DNA of 64,000 bases, taken from positions 62,001 to 126,000 of the forward strand of contig NZ_VAWF01000004.1 in the NCBI RefSeq assembly GCF_005869845.1. Direction: 5' to 3'. The notes under the pieces were generated by a model, which was not told where the DNA came from, ran no database searches, and worked only from the letters and a program-made list of their open reading frames with translations. Origin of the DNA: Fodinibius saliphilus. GTDB taxonomy: Bacteria; Bacteroidota; Rhodothermia; Balneolales; Balneolaceae. Each line of letters starts with the position of its first letter. Positions within the stretch are counted from its first letter, which is position 1. The position numbers and the translations under genes were made by a program. Of this stretch, positions 9,452 through 18,238 are shown in pieces.

Positions 9452-9496
9452 AAGTTCCTCCGTCTTATAGGATTCATAAGAGCGGGAGATGAACTT
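9452..9496 (-). promoter_or_regulatory. Putative Shine-Dalgarno-sequestering hairpin of the TonB receptor leader
   Basis: On the minus strand, AAGTTCATCTCC (plus 9485-9496) can pair with the ribosome-binding sequence GGAGGAACTT (plus 9452-9461) with a two-base bulge. Between them CTTAT/ATAAG forms a small inner stem. This is the layout expected of a translation-control expression platform downstream of a riboswitch. Confidence 0.5.
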
Positions 9497-9549
9497 GCAA
9501 GGAATGCTGATCAATCCGGCAGTTATTGTACTTTTTTCGGTAGTATCAC

Positions 9550-9637
9550 TGCCTTGGTTTCCCTACGCCGATCTTAATCGGTTCAGGTTCTCAGGGTATG
9601 GTCTCAGCCTGCTGTTGCAAGCACCCCCAACCTTTGT
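9550..9637 (-). promoter_or_regulatory. TPP (THI-box) riboswitch
   Basis: The minus strand carries the conserved aptamer words of the thiamine pyrophosphate riboswitch in order: GGGGGTGC, GGCTGAGA, ACCCTGAGAACCTGA, then GATCGGCGTAGGGA, with a GGTT/AACC closing helix. It lies about 100 bases upstream of the TonB receptor start and in the same orientation. TPP binding should lower expression of that gene. Confidence 0.93.
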
Positions 9638-9653
9638 AAAGTTAGAATGCGCC

Positions 9654-9686
9654 CAAAGATACGGGCATAAGGCGGAAGTTTCAAAA
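9654..9686 (-). promoter_or_regulatory. Bacteroidota-type promoter for the riboswitch-TonB transcript
   Basis: On the minus strand TTTG (plus 9682-9685) is followed after 20 bases by TATCTTTG (plus 9654-9661). This matches the Bacteroidota -33 TTTG / -7 TAnnTTTG consensus and its usual spacing. Transcription would start a few bases before the riboswitch aptamer. Confidence 0.6.
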
Positions 9687-9689
9687 GAT

Positions 9690-10033
9690 AAGACAAAATA
9701 AATACTGGTGCCTTTGCAATATCGTGGGGTAAAACCCCTTTAAAAGAAAAGATGCTGCAGTGTAACACTAAATGACGACCTCAAATGAATACTAGAGACC
9801 TTTGCAAAACTAAGTGTCATCCTGATAAAAAAACAAAGTGAGGCAGTAGGAGGGGAAAATACTATGGCATCTATTCTCCCTTAGAAGGGTTTGATTGTGG
9901 TTCAGCTTCAAACTCTTCATCACACCGCTCTTCATAATGACAAAGCGGGGGTCATTCAAAGTCTTCAACTATATTCTCGTCCCCGATCTAAGTTTTCAAA
10001 CAGAATGATGCATTTCCACATCTCTTAAAATAC
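9690..10033. other. Intergenic region with degenerate repeats, no gene seen
   Basis: No supported coding frame is present. It holds a GGGGTAAAACCCC mini-hairpin near 9729, a degenerate repeat unit (AATACTGGTGCCTTTGCAAT at 9701-9720 and a similar one at 9788-9809), and copy 2 of the 16-bp repeat (9795-9810) followed by GTGTCATCCTGAT. This looks like decayed repetitive DNA. I could not identify its source. Confidence 0.4.
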
Positions 10034-10064
10034 ACTGGCTCCTAGACAAAGTATAAGAGCCAGT
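10034..10064 (-). terminator. Terminator hairpin after the M14 peptidase gene
   Basis: ACTGGCTC (10034-10041) pairs perfectly with GAGCCAGT (10057-10064). On the minus strand the stem is followed by GTATTTTAAG. It lies 27 bp after the stop of the M14 peptidase gene. Confidence 0.6.
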
Positions 10065-10090
10065 AAAAATAAAACTGTTTGTGTAACAAC

Positions 10091-12628
10091 TTACTGCCCT
10101 ACCATAAATACGGCATTACCGAACAGCAGCTTCCCGTTATACCAAAAAGCACGAAACAATGGATTATCAACCATATACACAACAGAACCATTTCCCATCT
10201 CCTGCACACCAAAAGTAAGCGTGTTATGTAGCTTCTCCTCAGCTTCATACCCTATGAAACCACTCATATGGGCGTCTGCTTTAGCAACGCCTACATTCCA
10301 CCCTTTTTCAAGATATTTATAGGCATCAGCATTTAGTTTAAGAGAGAAATAGCTGTCATCATATCCAAATGCCAAAGGATGGCTATTATCCATGGTGATT
10401 TTAAAAATGGAACCACTATTAAAGTTCGATATATATTCACGCTGTTGGTCACCATATTCATTGAGAACCGTGCCAGATTCAGGGGTCTCTTTCTCATTTC
10501 CATCATCAGGCTTTCTTTCGATACTGAACCCCTCCTTACCTGCTAAGTAACCGTTTGCACCCTGTAGTGCAATAAGTTTTCCGCCGGAAGAAATCCACTC
10601 TCGGATATCATCAAATCGGCTGCTATCAATAACACCATTATAATTACCCGAGGGCATAATAAGCACCTGGTAGTTATTAAGATCTACCTCACCGAAATAA
10701 TCAGTATCTAGCAGGGTAACCGGATAATCAATCTGCTTATCAAAATAATGCCACACTTCGCCTACCATATTTGAGTAAGTTCCTTCTCCGGATAGCAAGG
10801 CAACGCGCGGTCGGTCAAGATATCGCACGGAAGAAGAGCCAAAATCTGCCCCGGACTGTACAAAACCGGTTGGCACCGCTTCCAGATGCTGATTGTGCTC
10901 GGTAGCAAGATCATTGACCAACTTATCAAAATCGGTGCCTTTAAACTTGTTATCAGAACGGGTGATTACCAGCGTACCGGCGTCATACGATTGATCTTCT
11001 ATTTTAAATTCTTTCTCTGAAAATCGAATATTGATATCATGCTTTAAGAGGTCAGCCAACAAACCTACATCCGAAAGGTCTTTCCATTCTGCCAGGTAAG
11101 CATAGGCGTTTTCATTTACAGCATTGTCAACTTTCTTTTCAGGCATTGAAGCTGCTTTCATATCCAGCTCTTCTGGTACAGCATAGCCATCTAACCCATA
11201 AGCATAGTGCTGCTCCCAGGCCGTGATATCATAGGTTACAGAATCGGCCAGCTCAGGACGCGGTTCAAATAATATACGAGCCAATACTGACTTTGGCTGA
11301 TAGGCACTTACCAAGTAATCTCCTTCCTCAATACGCTGACGACGCTTTTGTCCTGTCTTGTAGTTGTATGCCGATACCCGTTGGTCATCGGAGGCTTGTC
11401 CGTATTCCACCTTGTGCTTGTCGAGAAGCTTGAATAAAGCCCGCAACTTATCGGGATTATTATCCTTATCAATAACAAAAGTCTTGTATTCACCAGCGGG
11501 ATTACTTTGAGCTTTTTTATAATAATTAGAAAACTCACTGACTAACTTTTCCGCATTCATGGAACTAATCTCCACGGTGGATAATCCTGTTGTATGGTGA
11601 TGGGTCAGGCGATCTTTCAATGTTAAGGTATCTCCCACTGGCTTCTTTATACCAAGGCCGGAATATCCTCCGCCGGCCTGCTCATAGGTCATTCCAATAG
11701 ACCCGTTAAAAATGGGATACGTATCACCATAGCTGGGATAGAAAAGATCAAAGACTTCGCGAGTGAAATAGAGCCAGCTATTTTTATTAAAATATTTTGC
11801 GTGATTTTCACCGATGGTATACTGAAAATTCCGTTGCCATTCTGTAATAGCTTTATGAAACGGTTCGGCAGCAGGAGCAAAATAATAAGGCGAGGTATAA
11901 CTCTGCTCATGAAAATCAACATGGATATGGGGCATCCAATTCTGAAACTGTTCTATCCGCGCCCGACTTTCTTTCTGTGTTAACCACGCCCAATCACGGT
12001 TTAAATCAAAATAATAGTGGTTAGTACGTCCCCCCGGCCAAGGCTCATGATGCTCACGTGCTTCTCCAAAAGCATTAAAAGTATCCCCAACGGTTTCTTT
12101 GTACCAATGTACGTAACGATCACGACCATCGGGATTAAGCATTGGATCCATGACCACAACCGTATTCTGCAGCCACTCTTTGGTTTGTGGATTATCTGGA
12201 CGAACCAGCTCATATATCGTTTTCAGGGCTGCCTCACTGCTGGAGGTTTCATTACCATGAACATTATAACTTAACCAAACAATAGCTGTGCTCTCACCTT
12301 CAGCTTCACCATCAATAAGGCCGGTACGCTTTAAATTATTGGTTCGGATCTCATCCAGCCTTGCCATATTCGACATGCTCGATACATAAGCCAGCATCAA
12401 CTCACGCCCTTCATTGGTTTTGCCATATTTCTTGGCCTCAACCATCTCCGATTGCTCTGCCACATACCAAAAGTAATCCATCACTCTATGATGGGGCGTC
12501 CATTGGTCACCCAATTCATACCCCAAGAATTCAGCAGGAGATTGCAGTTGGGACTGGGCAACGGCAGAAGCAGAAATAAAAAGCCCAAATATTAAGAAAG
12601 AGAGAAAATAACGTTTCAAAGATCTCAT
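10091..12628 (-). CDS. M14-family zinc carboxypeptidase, exported
   Basis: An 845-residue exported metallopeptidase. A signal peptide ends SASAVAQ. The M14 domain spans about residues 40-370: the zinc-binding HGNE is at 124-127, the DPMLNPDGRDRY substrate loop follows, a third zinc ligand candidate is in HVDFHEQ (about 236-240), and the general base Glu is likely in GMTYEQAGG. The C-terminal part (about 590-845) resembles a class I glutamine-amidotransferase-like fold (LSGEGTYSNMVGEVWHYF, SSGGKLIALQGA), a combination common in Bacteroidota M14 proteins. It probably degrades external peptides. An NTF2-like lipoprotein gene lies just upstream on the same strand. Confidence 0.9.
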   Translation of the reverse strand: MRSLKRYFLSFLIFGLFISASAVAQSQLQSPAEFLGYELGDQWTPHHRVMDYFWYVAEQSEMVEAKKYGKTNEGRELMLAYVSSMSNMARLDEIRTNNLKRTGLIDGEAEGESTAIVWLSYNVHGNETSSSEAALKTIYELVRPDNPQTKEWLQNTVVVMDPMLNPDGRDRYVHWYKETVGDTFNAFGEAREHHEPWPGGRTNHYYFDLNRDWAWLTQKESRARIEQFQNWMPHIHVDFHEQSYTSPYYFAPAAEPFHKAITEWQRNFQYTIGENHAKYFNKNSWLYFTREVFDLFYPSYGDTYPIFNGSIGMTYEQAGGGYSGLGIKKPVGDTLTLKDRLTHHHTTGLSTVEISSMNAEKLVSEFSNYYKKAQSNPAGEYKTFVIDKDNNPDKLRALFKLLDKHKVEYGQASDDQRVSAYNYKTGQKRRQRIEEGDYLVSAYQPKSVLARILFEPRPELADSVTYDITAWEQHYAYGLDGYAVPEELDMKAASMPEKKVDNAVNENAYAYLAEWKDLSDVGLLADLLKHDINIRFSEKEFKIEDQSYDAGTLVITRSDNKFKGTDFDKLVNDLATEHNQHLEAVPTGFVQSGADFGSSSVRYLDRPRVALLSGEGTYSNMVGEVWHYFDKQIDYPVTLLDTDYFGEVDLNNYQVLIMPSGNYNGVIDSSRFDDIREWISSGGKLIALQGANGYLAGKEGFSIERKPDDGNEKETPESGTVLNEYGDQQREYISNFNSGSIFKITMDNSHPLAFGYDDSYFSLKLNADAYKYLEKGWNVGVAKADAHMSGFIGYEAEEKLHNTLTFGVQEMGNGSVVYMVDNPLFRAFWYNGKLLFGNAVFMVGQ

Positions 12629-12658
12629 AAATCAGTAGGATAGATTATTAACAATAAT

Positions 12659-13162
12659 TTACTTTGTAGAAGAACGATCTTCCAATGCACGTTCAACTTG
12701 TTTTATCACCGTATCGGCGATAGCATTGGGGATAGGAATCGACAAATTATAATGAGCAATCTTCCACTCACCTTCTTTTGACACCAATACTCCTGTTCCC
12801 CGGGCGGGACCTAAATTAGGGGTGTCCAATACCTCGTCAAACCAGGCGATACTCCCATCGTCCGAAAAGTAGAGATGGCGTTCAACAGCAGTAAAATCCC
12901 ATGCTTTACCTCGATCAAAATAGGGCTTTGCCCAGGGCCGAAACTCAGCAACCGTCCACCGCTCGGTGGCATCAGTACCCATAAAAATGGAACTATCGCT
13001 GGCAAAGTGATTGAAATACCTATCAAAATCGGCATCTGCTGCCGCAACATGCCAGTCGTCTAAGACAGCATTAACGGCCTCATCCGTTGAAGGAGCCATT
13101 TCCACTGTTTGTACACAGGATATACTGGCAGCAATTACCAGAAGTAATAGAATATTTTTCAT
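12659..13162 (-). CDS. NTF2-like/SnoaL-like lipoprotein
   Basis: A 167-residue lipoprotein: the leader MKNILLLLVIAASISC ends in a lipobox Cys at 16. The rest reads as one NTF2-like (SnoaL/DUF4440-like) domain, with the DDWHVAAADADFDRYFNHF helix, a HLYFSDDGSIAWFDEVLDT strand pair and a VLVSKEGEWKIAHYNLSIP end. Such domains bind small ligands or act as stand-alone enzymes; no catalytic role can be read here. It is followed after 30 bp by the M14 peptidase gene and may share its transcript. Confidence 0.8.
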   Translation of the reverse strand: MKNILLLLVIAASISCVQTVEMAPSTDEAVNAVLDDWHVAAADADFDRYFNHFASDSSIFMGTDATERWTVAEFRPWAKPYFDRGKAWDFTAVERHLYFSDDGSIAWFDEVLDTPNLGPARGTGVLVSKEGEWKIAHYNLSIPIPNAIADTVIKQVERALEDRSSTK

Positions 13163-13291
13163 AAAATAATCTTATTCATGTGAATTCTTGATAGTACTAA
13201 ATGGTTTTTAATTCCCAAAATAAGAACCATTATCTTGTAGAACTTTTACAACGAATCCAATACCTTCATTAAAAAAAACAAGAACACTTTT

Positions 13292-15052
13292 ATGCCCGTA
13301 ACAAATAATGAAGTTGCTGAACAACTGCGCGAAATATATCAATTGATGCAGTTGGCCGGCGAAAATCGTTTTCGTGCCATTGCTTTCGACCGTGCCGCAC
13401 AAACGATAGAATCTCTGAATGAAGATATCAATAATTATATTAAAAATGGCTCGCTGACTGATATCAAAGGAATTGGAGATTCTATTGCCGAAGATATCAC
13501 TTCTTATGCTGAAACCGGTGAGATTGAAGTCTTAGAAAGCTTACGGGAACGAATTCCTGCCGGTGTAATAAAATGGCTGGATATCTCCGGGCTGGGGCCC
13601 AAAAATATTGCCAAAATTCATAAAGAGCTCGGGATTTCTGAGCTGGATGAACTCAAAGAAGCTTGCCAGGATGGCCGTGTGGCTTCACTCGATGGGCTTG
13701 GAAAAAAATCAGCAGAAAAAATTATTAAATCTATAGAATGGATGCAGCAATTTGACGAACGCTGCCGCCTCGATGAGGCCTTGGATATCGCTCGACCACT
13801 TTTCAATTTTTTAAAAGATAAAGAAGGAGTTGAGTCTATTGAAGTAGCCGGCTCGCTACGGCGATCCAAAGAAACAATCGGCGACGTTGATATCATAATT
13901 GGGGCTAATGAAAAATACATTACTGCCCTTTTCGATGCTTTTGTGGAACACGACTTAGTAGTAGAGATATTGGGACGGGGAGACACGAAAAGCTCTATCC
14001 GAACTAAAGAGGGACGACAGGTTGATCTCCGTATTGTCAAGCCGGAGCAGTACCCGGCAGCACTCATGTATTTTACGGGTAGCAAAGAGCACAATGTTGT
14101 ACTGCGTCAGCGGGCGCGAGAACGTGGCCTTTCACTCAATGAGTATGGATTGTTCAAGCTCGACAACGAAGGTAATACCAATTTTGATAAACCGATTGAC
14201 TACTCTTCGGAGGAGGATATCTATCAAAAACTGGACCTTCATTTCGTGCCTCCGGAACTGCGTGAAGACCGTGGTGAAATAGATTTTTTTGAATCTAATG
14301 AAACGATTGACCTTGTCGAAGAAGAAGATATTAGAGGAGTTATCCATGCCCACAGTACCTGGAGTGATGGCAAATTCTCGATCAAGGAGATGGCCGATGC
14401 ATGTATTGAGCGCGGGTATGAATACCTTGGGCTCACCGACCACTCCCAGACAGCTGCTTATGCAGGAGGTCTATCTGTTAACGAAATAAAACAACAATGG
14501 AATAAGATCGACGAACTTAATAACCAATTTGAAGCTGATGGCGTTAATTTCCGGATCTTTAAAGGTATAGAATCTGATATTCTAAGTGACGGCAGTCTCG
14601 ATTATGAGGATGAACTACTTGCCCGGTTCGATTTTGTTATTGCCAGTGTGCATAATGGGTTGGGGATGTCGCGCGAAAAAATGATGAATCGTTTCAAAAG
14701 TGCTATTACCAATCCCTATACCCGTATTGTGGGGCATCCTACCGGTCGTCTGCTGCTCCAACGCGATGGCAGCGACCTGGACATGAACGAACTTATTGAA
14801 CTGGCAGTTGAACACAACACCGCTATAGAAATTAACGCCAGTCCATACCGGCTGGATCTTGATTGGCGCCACGGAAATAAGGCTAAAAGTGAAGGTCTGC
14901 TATCTTCTATCAACCCAGATGCCCACAGTATAAAAGGTATCGATGATATTCATTACGGCGTGCGTATTGCCCGAAAAGGCAAATTTGAAAAAGAGCGAAT
15001 TCTCAATACAAAGAGTACCAAAGAGCTTGAAAAATGGTTTCAAACTAATTAA
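13292..15052 (+). CDS. polX: Bacterial family X DNA polymerase/3'-5' exonuclease (PolX)
   Basis: A 586-residue repair polymerase. Helix-hairpin-helix elements occupy about residues 1-150 (IKGIGDSIAEDI and DGLGKKSAEKI). The polymerase palm has GSLRRSKETIGDVDI with metal-binding Asp198 and Asp200 and a third Asp in RQVDLRIV (about 245). The C-terminal PHP phosphoesterase domain starts near 348 with HAHSTWSDG (His352, His354) and LTDHSQ (Asp383, His384) and carries the 3'-5' exonuclease. Length and order are normal for bacterial PolX, which fills short gaps in base excision repair. It stands alone, divergent from the NTF2-like gene. Confidence 0.95.
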   Translation: MPVTNNEVAEQLREIYQLMQLAGENRFRAIAFDRAAQTIESLNEDINNYIKNGSLTDIKGIGDSIAEDITSYAETGEIEVLESLRERIPAGVIKWLDISGLGPKNIAKIHKELGISELDELKEACQDGRVASLDGLGKKSAEKIIKSIEWMQQFDERCRLDEALDIARPLFNFLKDKEGVESIEVAGSLRRSKETIGDVDIIIGANEKYITALFDAFVEHDLVVEILGRGDTKSSIRTKEGRQVDLRIVKPEQYPAALMYFTGSKEHNVVLRQRARERGLSLNEYGLFKLDNEGNTNFDKPIDYSSEEDIYQKLDLHFVPPELREDRGEIDFFESNETIDLVEEEDIRGVIHAHSTWSDGKFSIKEMADACIERGYEYLGLTDHSQTAAYAGGLSVNEIKQQWNKIDELNNQFEADGVNFRIFKGIESDILSDGSLDYEDELLARFDFVIASVHNGLGMSREKMMNRFKSAITNPYTRIVGHPTGRLLLQRDGSDLDMNELIELAVEHNTAIEINASPYRLDLDWRHGNKAKSEGLLSSINPDAHSIKGIDDIHYGVRIARKGKFEKERILNTKSTKELEKWFQTN

Positions 15053-15117
15053 TGCTATATAATATTTCACAAGAGATAGAGTTAAATAGTAAAGGACGAT
15101 AACTAAATTATGTAGCC

Positions 15118-15576
15118 ATGGATAAGATGAAACTATTAGTCGGTACGATTGTTGTACTTCTTGTGGCCAGCTTTGGAATACCCCAGAAGAGCCAAGCTCA
15201 AGAATCAAAAATGATTACATTAGCAGGCTATAAAATGAAGCCCAGTGTCCCCACCAGTGGCTCGGGCACTGCTACCGTTAAGCTTAAGGGAGATACGCTT
15301 TCCGTTCATGGTGACTTTGAAAATCTAACCAATCGTTTTTCTGGTGCTTACATCATGGTTGATATACGAGGGGAAGGCGGGAATCAACTGTTCAGGCTCA
15401 AAGCCGATCTTAACGACGAGCAGACAGGGGGAATGTTTAAAGAGAAGAAAAACCGCTTTGGCCTGTCGCCAGCCGAAAAAATGCTTCTCAAAAAAGGAAA
15501 ACTATATATCACTATTAACACTTTCGAGCACCAAAACGGTGAGATTGGAAGTGATATTCCTAAAATGGGGAATTAG
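15118..15576 (+). CDS. CHRD-domain exported protein
   Basis: A 152-residue protein with a signal peptide ending SQAQ and a CHRD-like beta domain: GSGTATVKLKGDTLSVHGDF, a FSGAYIMVDIRGEGG strand and the closing HQNGEIGSDIP. CHRD domains, first noted in chordin, are frequent in exported bacterial proteins, with no established activity. It heads a run of four exported repeat proteins on the plus strand, separated by about 70-180 bp. Confidence 0.75.
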   Translation: MDKMKLLVGTIVVLLVASFGIPQKSQAQESKMITLAGYKMKPSVPTSGSGTATVKLKGDTLSVHGDFENLTNRFSGAYIMVDIRGEGGNQLFRLKADLNDEQTGGMFKEKKNRFGLSPAEKMLLKKGKLYITINTFEHQNGEIGSDIPKMGN

Positions 15577-15751
15577 TTTGGCAAAGTATGAATATGGGAT
15601 CGAAAGTTCTTACTGATCTACTCACCAAGAAATACATAATTGATATTTTTACACTTTATAAATTCTTGTGTATTGCTAATCCACCGTTATTTTAATAATT
15701 AATAGAATCATTAATTGACGCGACCTTTTCTCATCAAATTCTAAAAAAATT

Positions 15752-18166
15752 ATGAAACGCTTAGTTATAACATTATTAGCATTTATCTGTATTAGTCCGT
15801 TCTTCACTGCCGAGGCTCAAACAACCTCCTCTGGCCATGCTGAATCCATGTTGGGTTTTGGACGAGCTGTAGATGTTGCCAATGGATCCGTATTTATTGG
15901 CGAACCGGCAAATGCCCATCAACCCGGGATTGTGTATATTTATAGCCGCTCCAATTCCGACTGGTCAGAACAGGTTCAACTCAAAGCCTCTGATGGATTC
16001 ATCGGCGATAACTTTGGCGCAACTATAGCTGCTTCCGATAATCGAATTTTGATTGGGGCTCCTGAACAAAATGATGAACGTGGCGCTGCTTATGTATTTG
16101 AGAAAGGAAATGGCAGTAACTGGAAAGAGGTTGCTCGCATTGCACTCTCTGACACAACGGCCGGCGGTGGATTTGGTAACAGTATCGCCCTGCAAAATAA
16201 CCACGCCTTTATTGGTGCCCCCGGCGAAAATGAAGATATGGGTGCTGTCTATGTATTCCAGAAAACAGGAGAAGGGGCATGGACACAGCAAGCACACATC
16301 ACCAATCCTGATACTTCTAAAGGCGTTAGCTTCGGATCGGCGTTGTCAGTAGATGGGACGCGACTGCTAATTGGAGCTCCCAAAAAACAAGGCGGAGCTG
16401 TTTATGTATATAAAAGCAATGAATCTGGATCATGGGAAAAGGAATCTACGCTTACAACTGACCGCTTGGATAAGCGAGCTGCCTTTGGAGCAACCCTAGG
16501 CCTAAAAGGGAACCAAGCTTTTTTCGGAGCTCCACGCCAGGCAGGTGGTTCAGGTGCAGTTTATGTTTTCCGACGCGATAATGACTCCCAAGAATGGAAT
16601 ACTGACGGCAAGCTTGTGGCATACGACAGCGGTACTCGCTACCAGTTCGGATCTTCCCTTACTTTTGATGGACCAAATCTATTGGTTGGGGCTCCCGGTG
16701 CAGATAACCGGAAGGGTGCCCTTTACCAGTTTAAGCCCGCATCAGAAAACAATACGGAGTGGAGCAGCGTTTCTAAGATTGAAGGACCTGATCGTAACCA
16801 AGGTGATCAGTTTGCGGGCACCATTGCCGTTGACGGTGATGTCGCAGTTACTGGCTTAATTGGTGCTGATTACGGTGCCGGAAAAGCCGGAATACTCGAA
16901 CGTACTGAAACAGGAGCATGGGTTGCACAAGCTACTGTACTCAGTAACACCAGTTCCATTCTTGACCCCGTCACAGGCGGTAAAGTAAAATGTGCCGATG
17001 GAAAAGCCTCCATTTTTGGATGTAACAACGTAGACCTTCTCGCCTTTCTTCCGATTAGTGAAATGGGCGGAGACCGAGGCGTTCGCCTCAACGATATCTG
17101 GGGCTGGACTGATTCCAAAACCGGGAAAGAATATGCTATTGTTGGTCGTATGGATGGAACATCATTTGTAGATATCAGCGACCCATCCAACCCGGTTTAT
17201 GTCGGCAATTTGCCAAAACCGGAAAAATCTAATGCAAGCATTTGGCGCGATATTAAAGTGTATGACGATCATGCTTACGTAGTTGCGGATAATGCCGGGA
17301 TGCATGGTATGCAAGTAGTTGACTTGACAGATCTTCGTGATTTTGAAGGTACTCCCCTCGCATTGAAAGAAGCTGCCCACTACGATGAGATTCACAGTGC
17401 ACACAATGTGGTAATTAACAAAGACACAGGCTTTGCATACGTTGTTGGTAGCAGCGGCGGCGGCAAAACATGTGGTGGCGGCCTTCATATGGTAGATATC
17501 AATGACCCAACCAATCCAACATTCAAAGGATGCTTCGCTGATCCTTCAACAGGAAGAAGCGGAACCGGGTATTCCCATGATGCACAATGTGTAACCTATC
17601 ATGGCCCCGACAAAGAGTATAAAGGTCATGAAATTTGCCTTGGCGCCAATGAAACTGCCATTAGCATCGCAGATGTTACGGATAAAGATAATCCCAAAGC
17701 ACTTTCAACCGCTTCGTACCCTGATTATGCTTACGTACACCAGGGATGGCTCACAGAAGACCACCGGTACTTCTTCCAAAATGATGAGCTTGATGAACTT
17801 ACCGGCAATGTAGATCGTACTCGTACACTTATTTGGGATGTAACGGATTTGGATGATCCGCAGTTCGTTCGTGAATACCTATTTGATAATGGTTCTTCTG
17901 ATCACAACTTGTATATCAAAGACGGTATGATGTACCAGTCTAACTACGTAAGCGGCCTACAGGTTGTTGATATCAGCGATCCGGAAAACCCTGTAAAAAC
18001 CGGCTTCTTCGATACAGAACCCTTCGGTGAAGATACTGCTGGCTTTGCTGGCACCTGGAGCAACTACCCTTATTTCGAAAGTGGTGTTGTTATTATGAGC
18101 AGTAGCCAAGAAGGACTTTTCATCTTAGATCCAAGTCCTTCTCAGACAACATCCACGTCTCGTTAA
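15752..18166 (+). CDS. Choice-of-anchor-B family protein with N-terminal FG-GAP beta-propeller
   Basis: An 804-residue exported protein. After a signal peptide ending AEAQ come about seven FG-GAP-like blades (repeated VFIGEP / ILIGAP / LLVGAP with AVYVF partners, about 30-390), which suggest a complete beta-propeller. From about 410 the sequence is the choice-of-anchor-B/LVIVD type: GVRLNDIWGWTD, FVDISDPSNPVYVGNL, GMQVVDLTDL, HNVVINKDTGFAYVVGSS, GYSHDAQCVTYHGPD and QVVDISDPENPVKTGFF. The C-terminus stops at SQTTSTSR with no type IX sorting domain, membrane anchor or lipid anchor. It probably acts outside the cell, perhaps in binding. A GC-rich hairpin follows. Confidence 0.85.
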   Translation: MKRLVITLLAFICISPFFTAEAQTTSSGHAESMLGFGRAVDVANGSVFIGEPANAHQPGIVYIYSRSNSDWSEQVQLKASDGFIGDNFGATIAASDNRILIGAPEQNDERGAAYVFEKGNGSNWKEVARIALSDTTAGGGFGNSIALQNNHAFIGAPGENEDMGAVYVFQKTGEGAWTQQAHITNPDTSKGVSFGSALSVDGTRLLIGAPKKQGGAVYVYKSNESGSWEKESTLTTDRLDKRAAFGATLGLKGNQAFFGAPRQAGGSGAVYVFRRDNDSQEWNTDGKLVAYDSGTRYQFGSSLTFDGPNLLVGAPGADNRKGALYQFKPASENNTEWSSVSKIEGPDRNQGDQFAGTIAVDGDVAVTGLIGADYGAGKAGILERTETGAWVAQATVLSNTSSILDPVTGGKVKCADGKASIFGCNNVDLLAFLPISEMGGDRGVRLNDIWGWTDSKTGKEYAIVGRMDGTSFVDISDPSNPVYVGNLPKPEKSNASIWRDIKVYDDHAYVVADNAGMHGMQVVDLTDLRDFEGTPLALKEAAHYDEIHSAHNVVINKDTGFAYVVGSSGGGKTCGGGLHMVDINDPTNPTFKGCFADPSTGRSGTGYSHDAQCVTYHGPDKEYKGHEICLGANETAISIADVTDKDNPKALSTASYPDYAYVHQGWLTEDHRYFFQNDELDELTGNVDRTRTLIWDVTDLDDPQFVREYLFDNGSSDHNLYIKDGMMYQSNYVSGLQVVDISDPENPVKTGFFDTEPFGEDTAGFAGTWSNYPYFESGVVIMSSSQEGLFILDPSPSQTTSTSR

Positions 18167-18175
18167 ATAATGTTT

Positions 18176-18203
18176 GGGATGGTGCTACTTACGGCCCCAT
18201 CCC
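18176..18203 (+). terminator. Hairpin after the choice-of-anchor-B gene
   Basis: GGGATGG (18176-18182) pairs with CCATCCC (18197-18203), about 10 bp after the stop codon. The following TATATAAT is AT-rich but not a true U-tract. Confidence 0.45.
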
Positions 18204-18238
18204 TATATAATCCTATTACAAATAACTGAATAAGATTG

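Noticed and set aside
9452-9514. Extended TonB receptor start at 9514
   Set aside because: A GGAGG Shine-Dalgarno and the signal peptide both place the start at 9451; the extension lies in the riboswitch leader.
6945-9810. Transposon carrying the TonB receptor
   Set aside because: The 16-bp inverted copies face the wrong way for transposon ends, and no transposase is present.
15752-18166. Type IX secretion sorting domain on the choice-of-anchor-B protein
   Set aside because: The C-terminus ends SQTTSTSR without the conserved beta-domain motifs.
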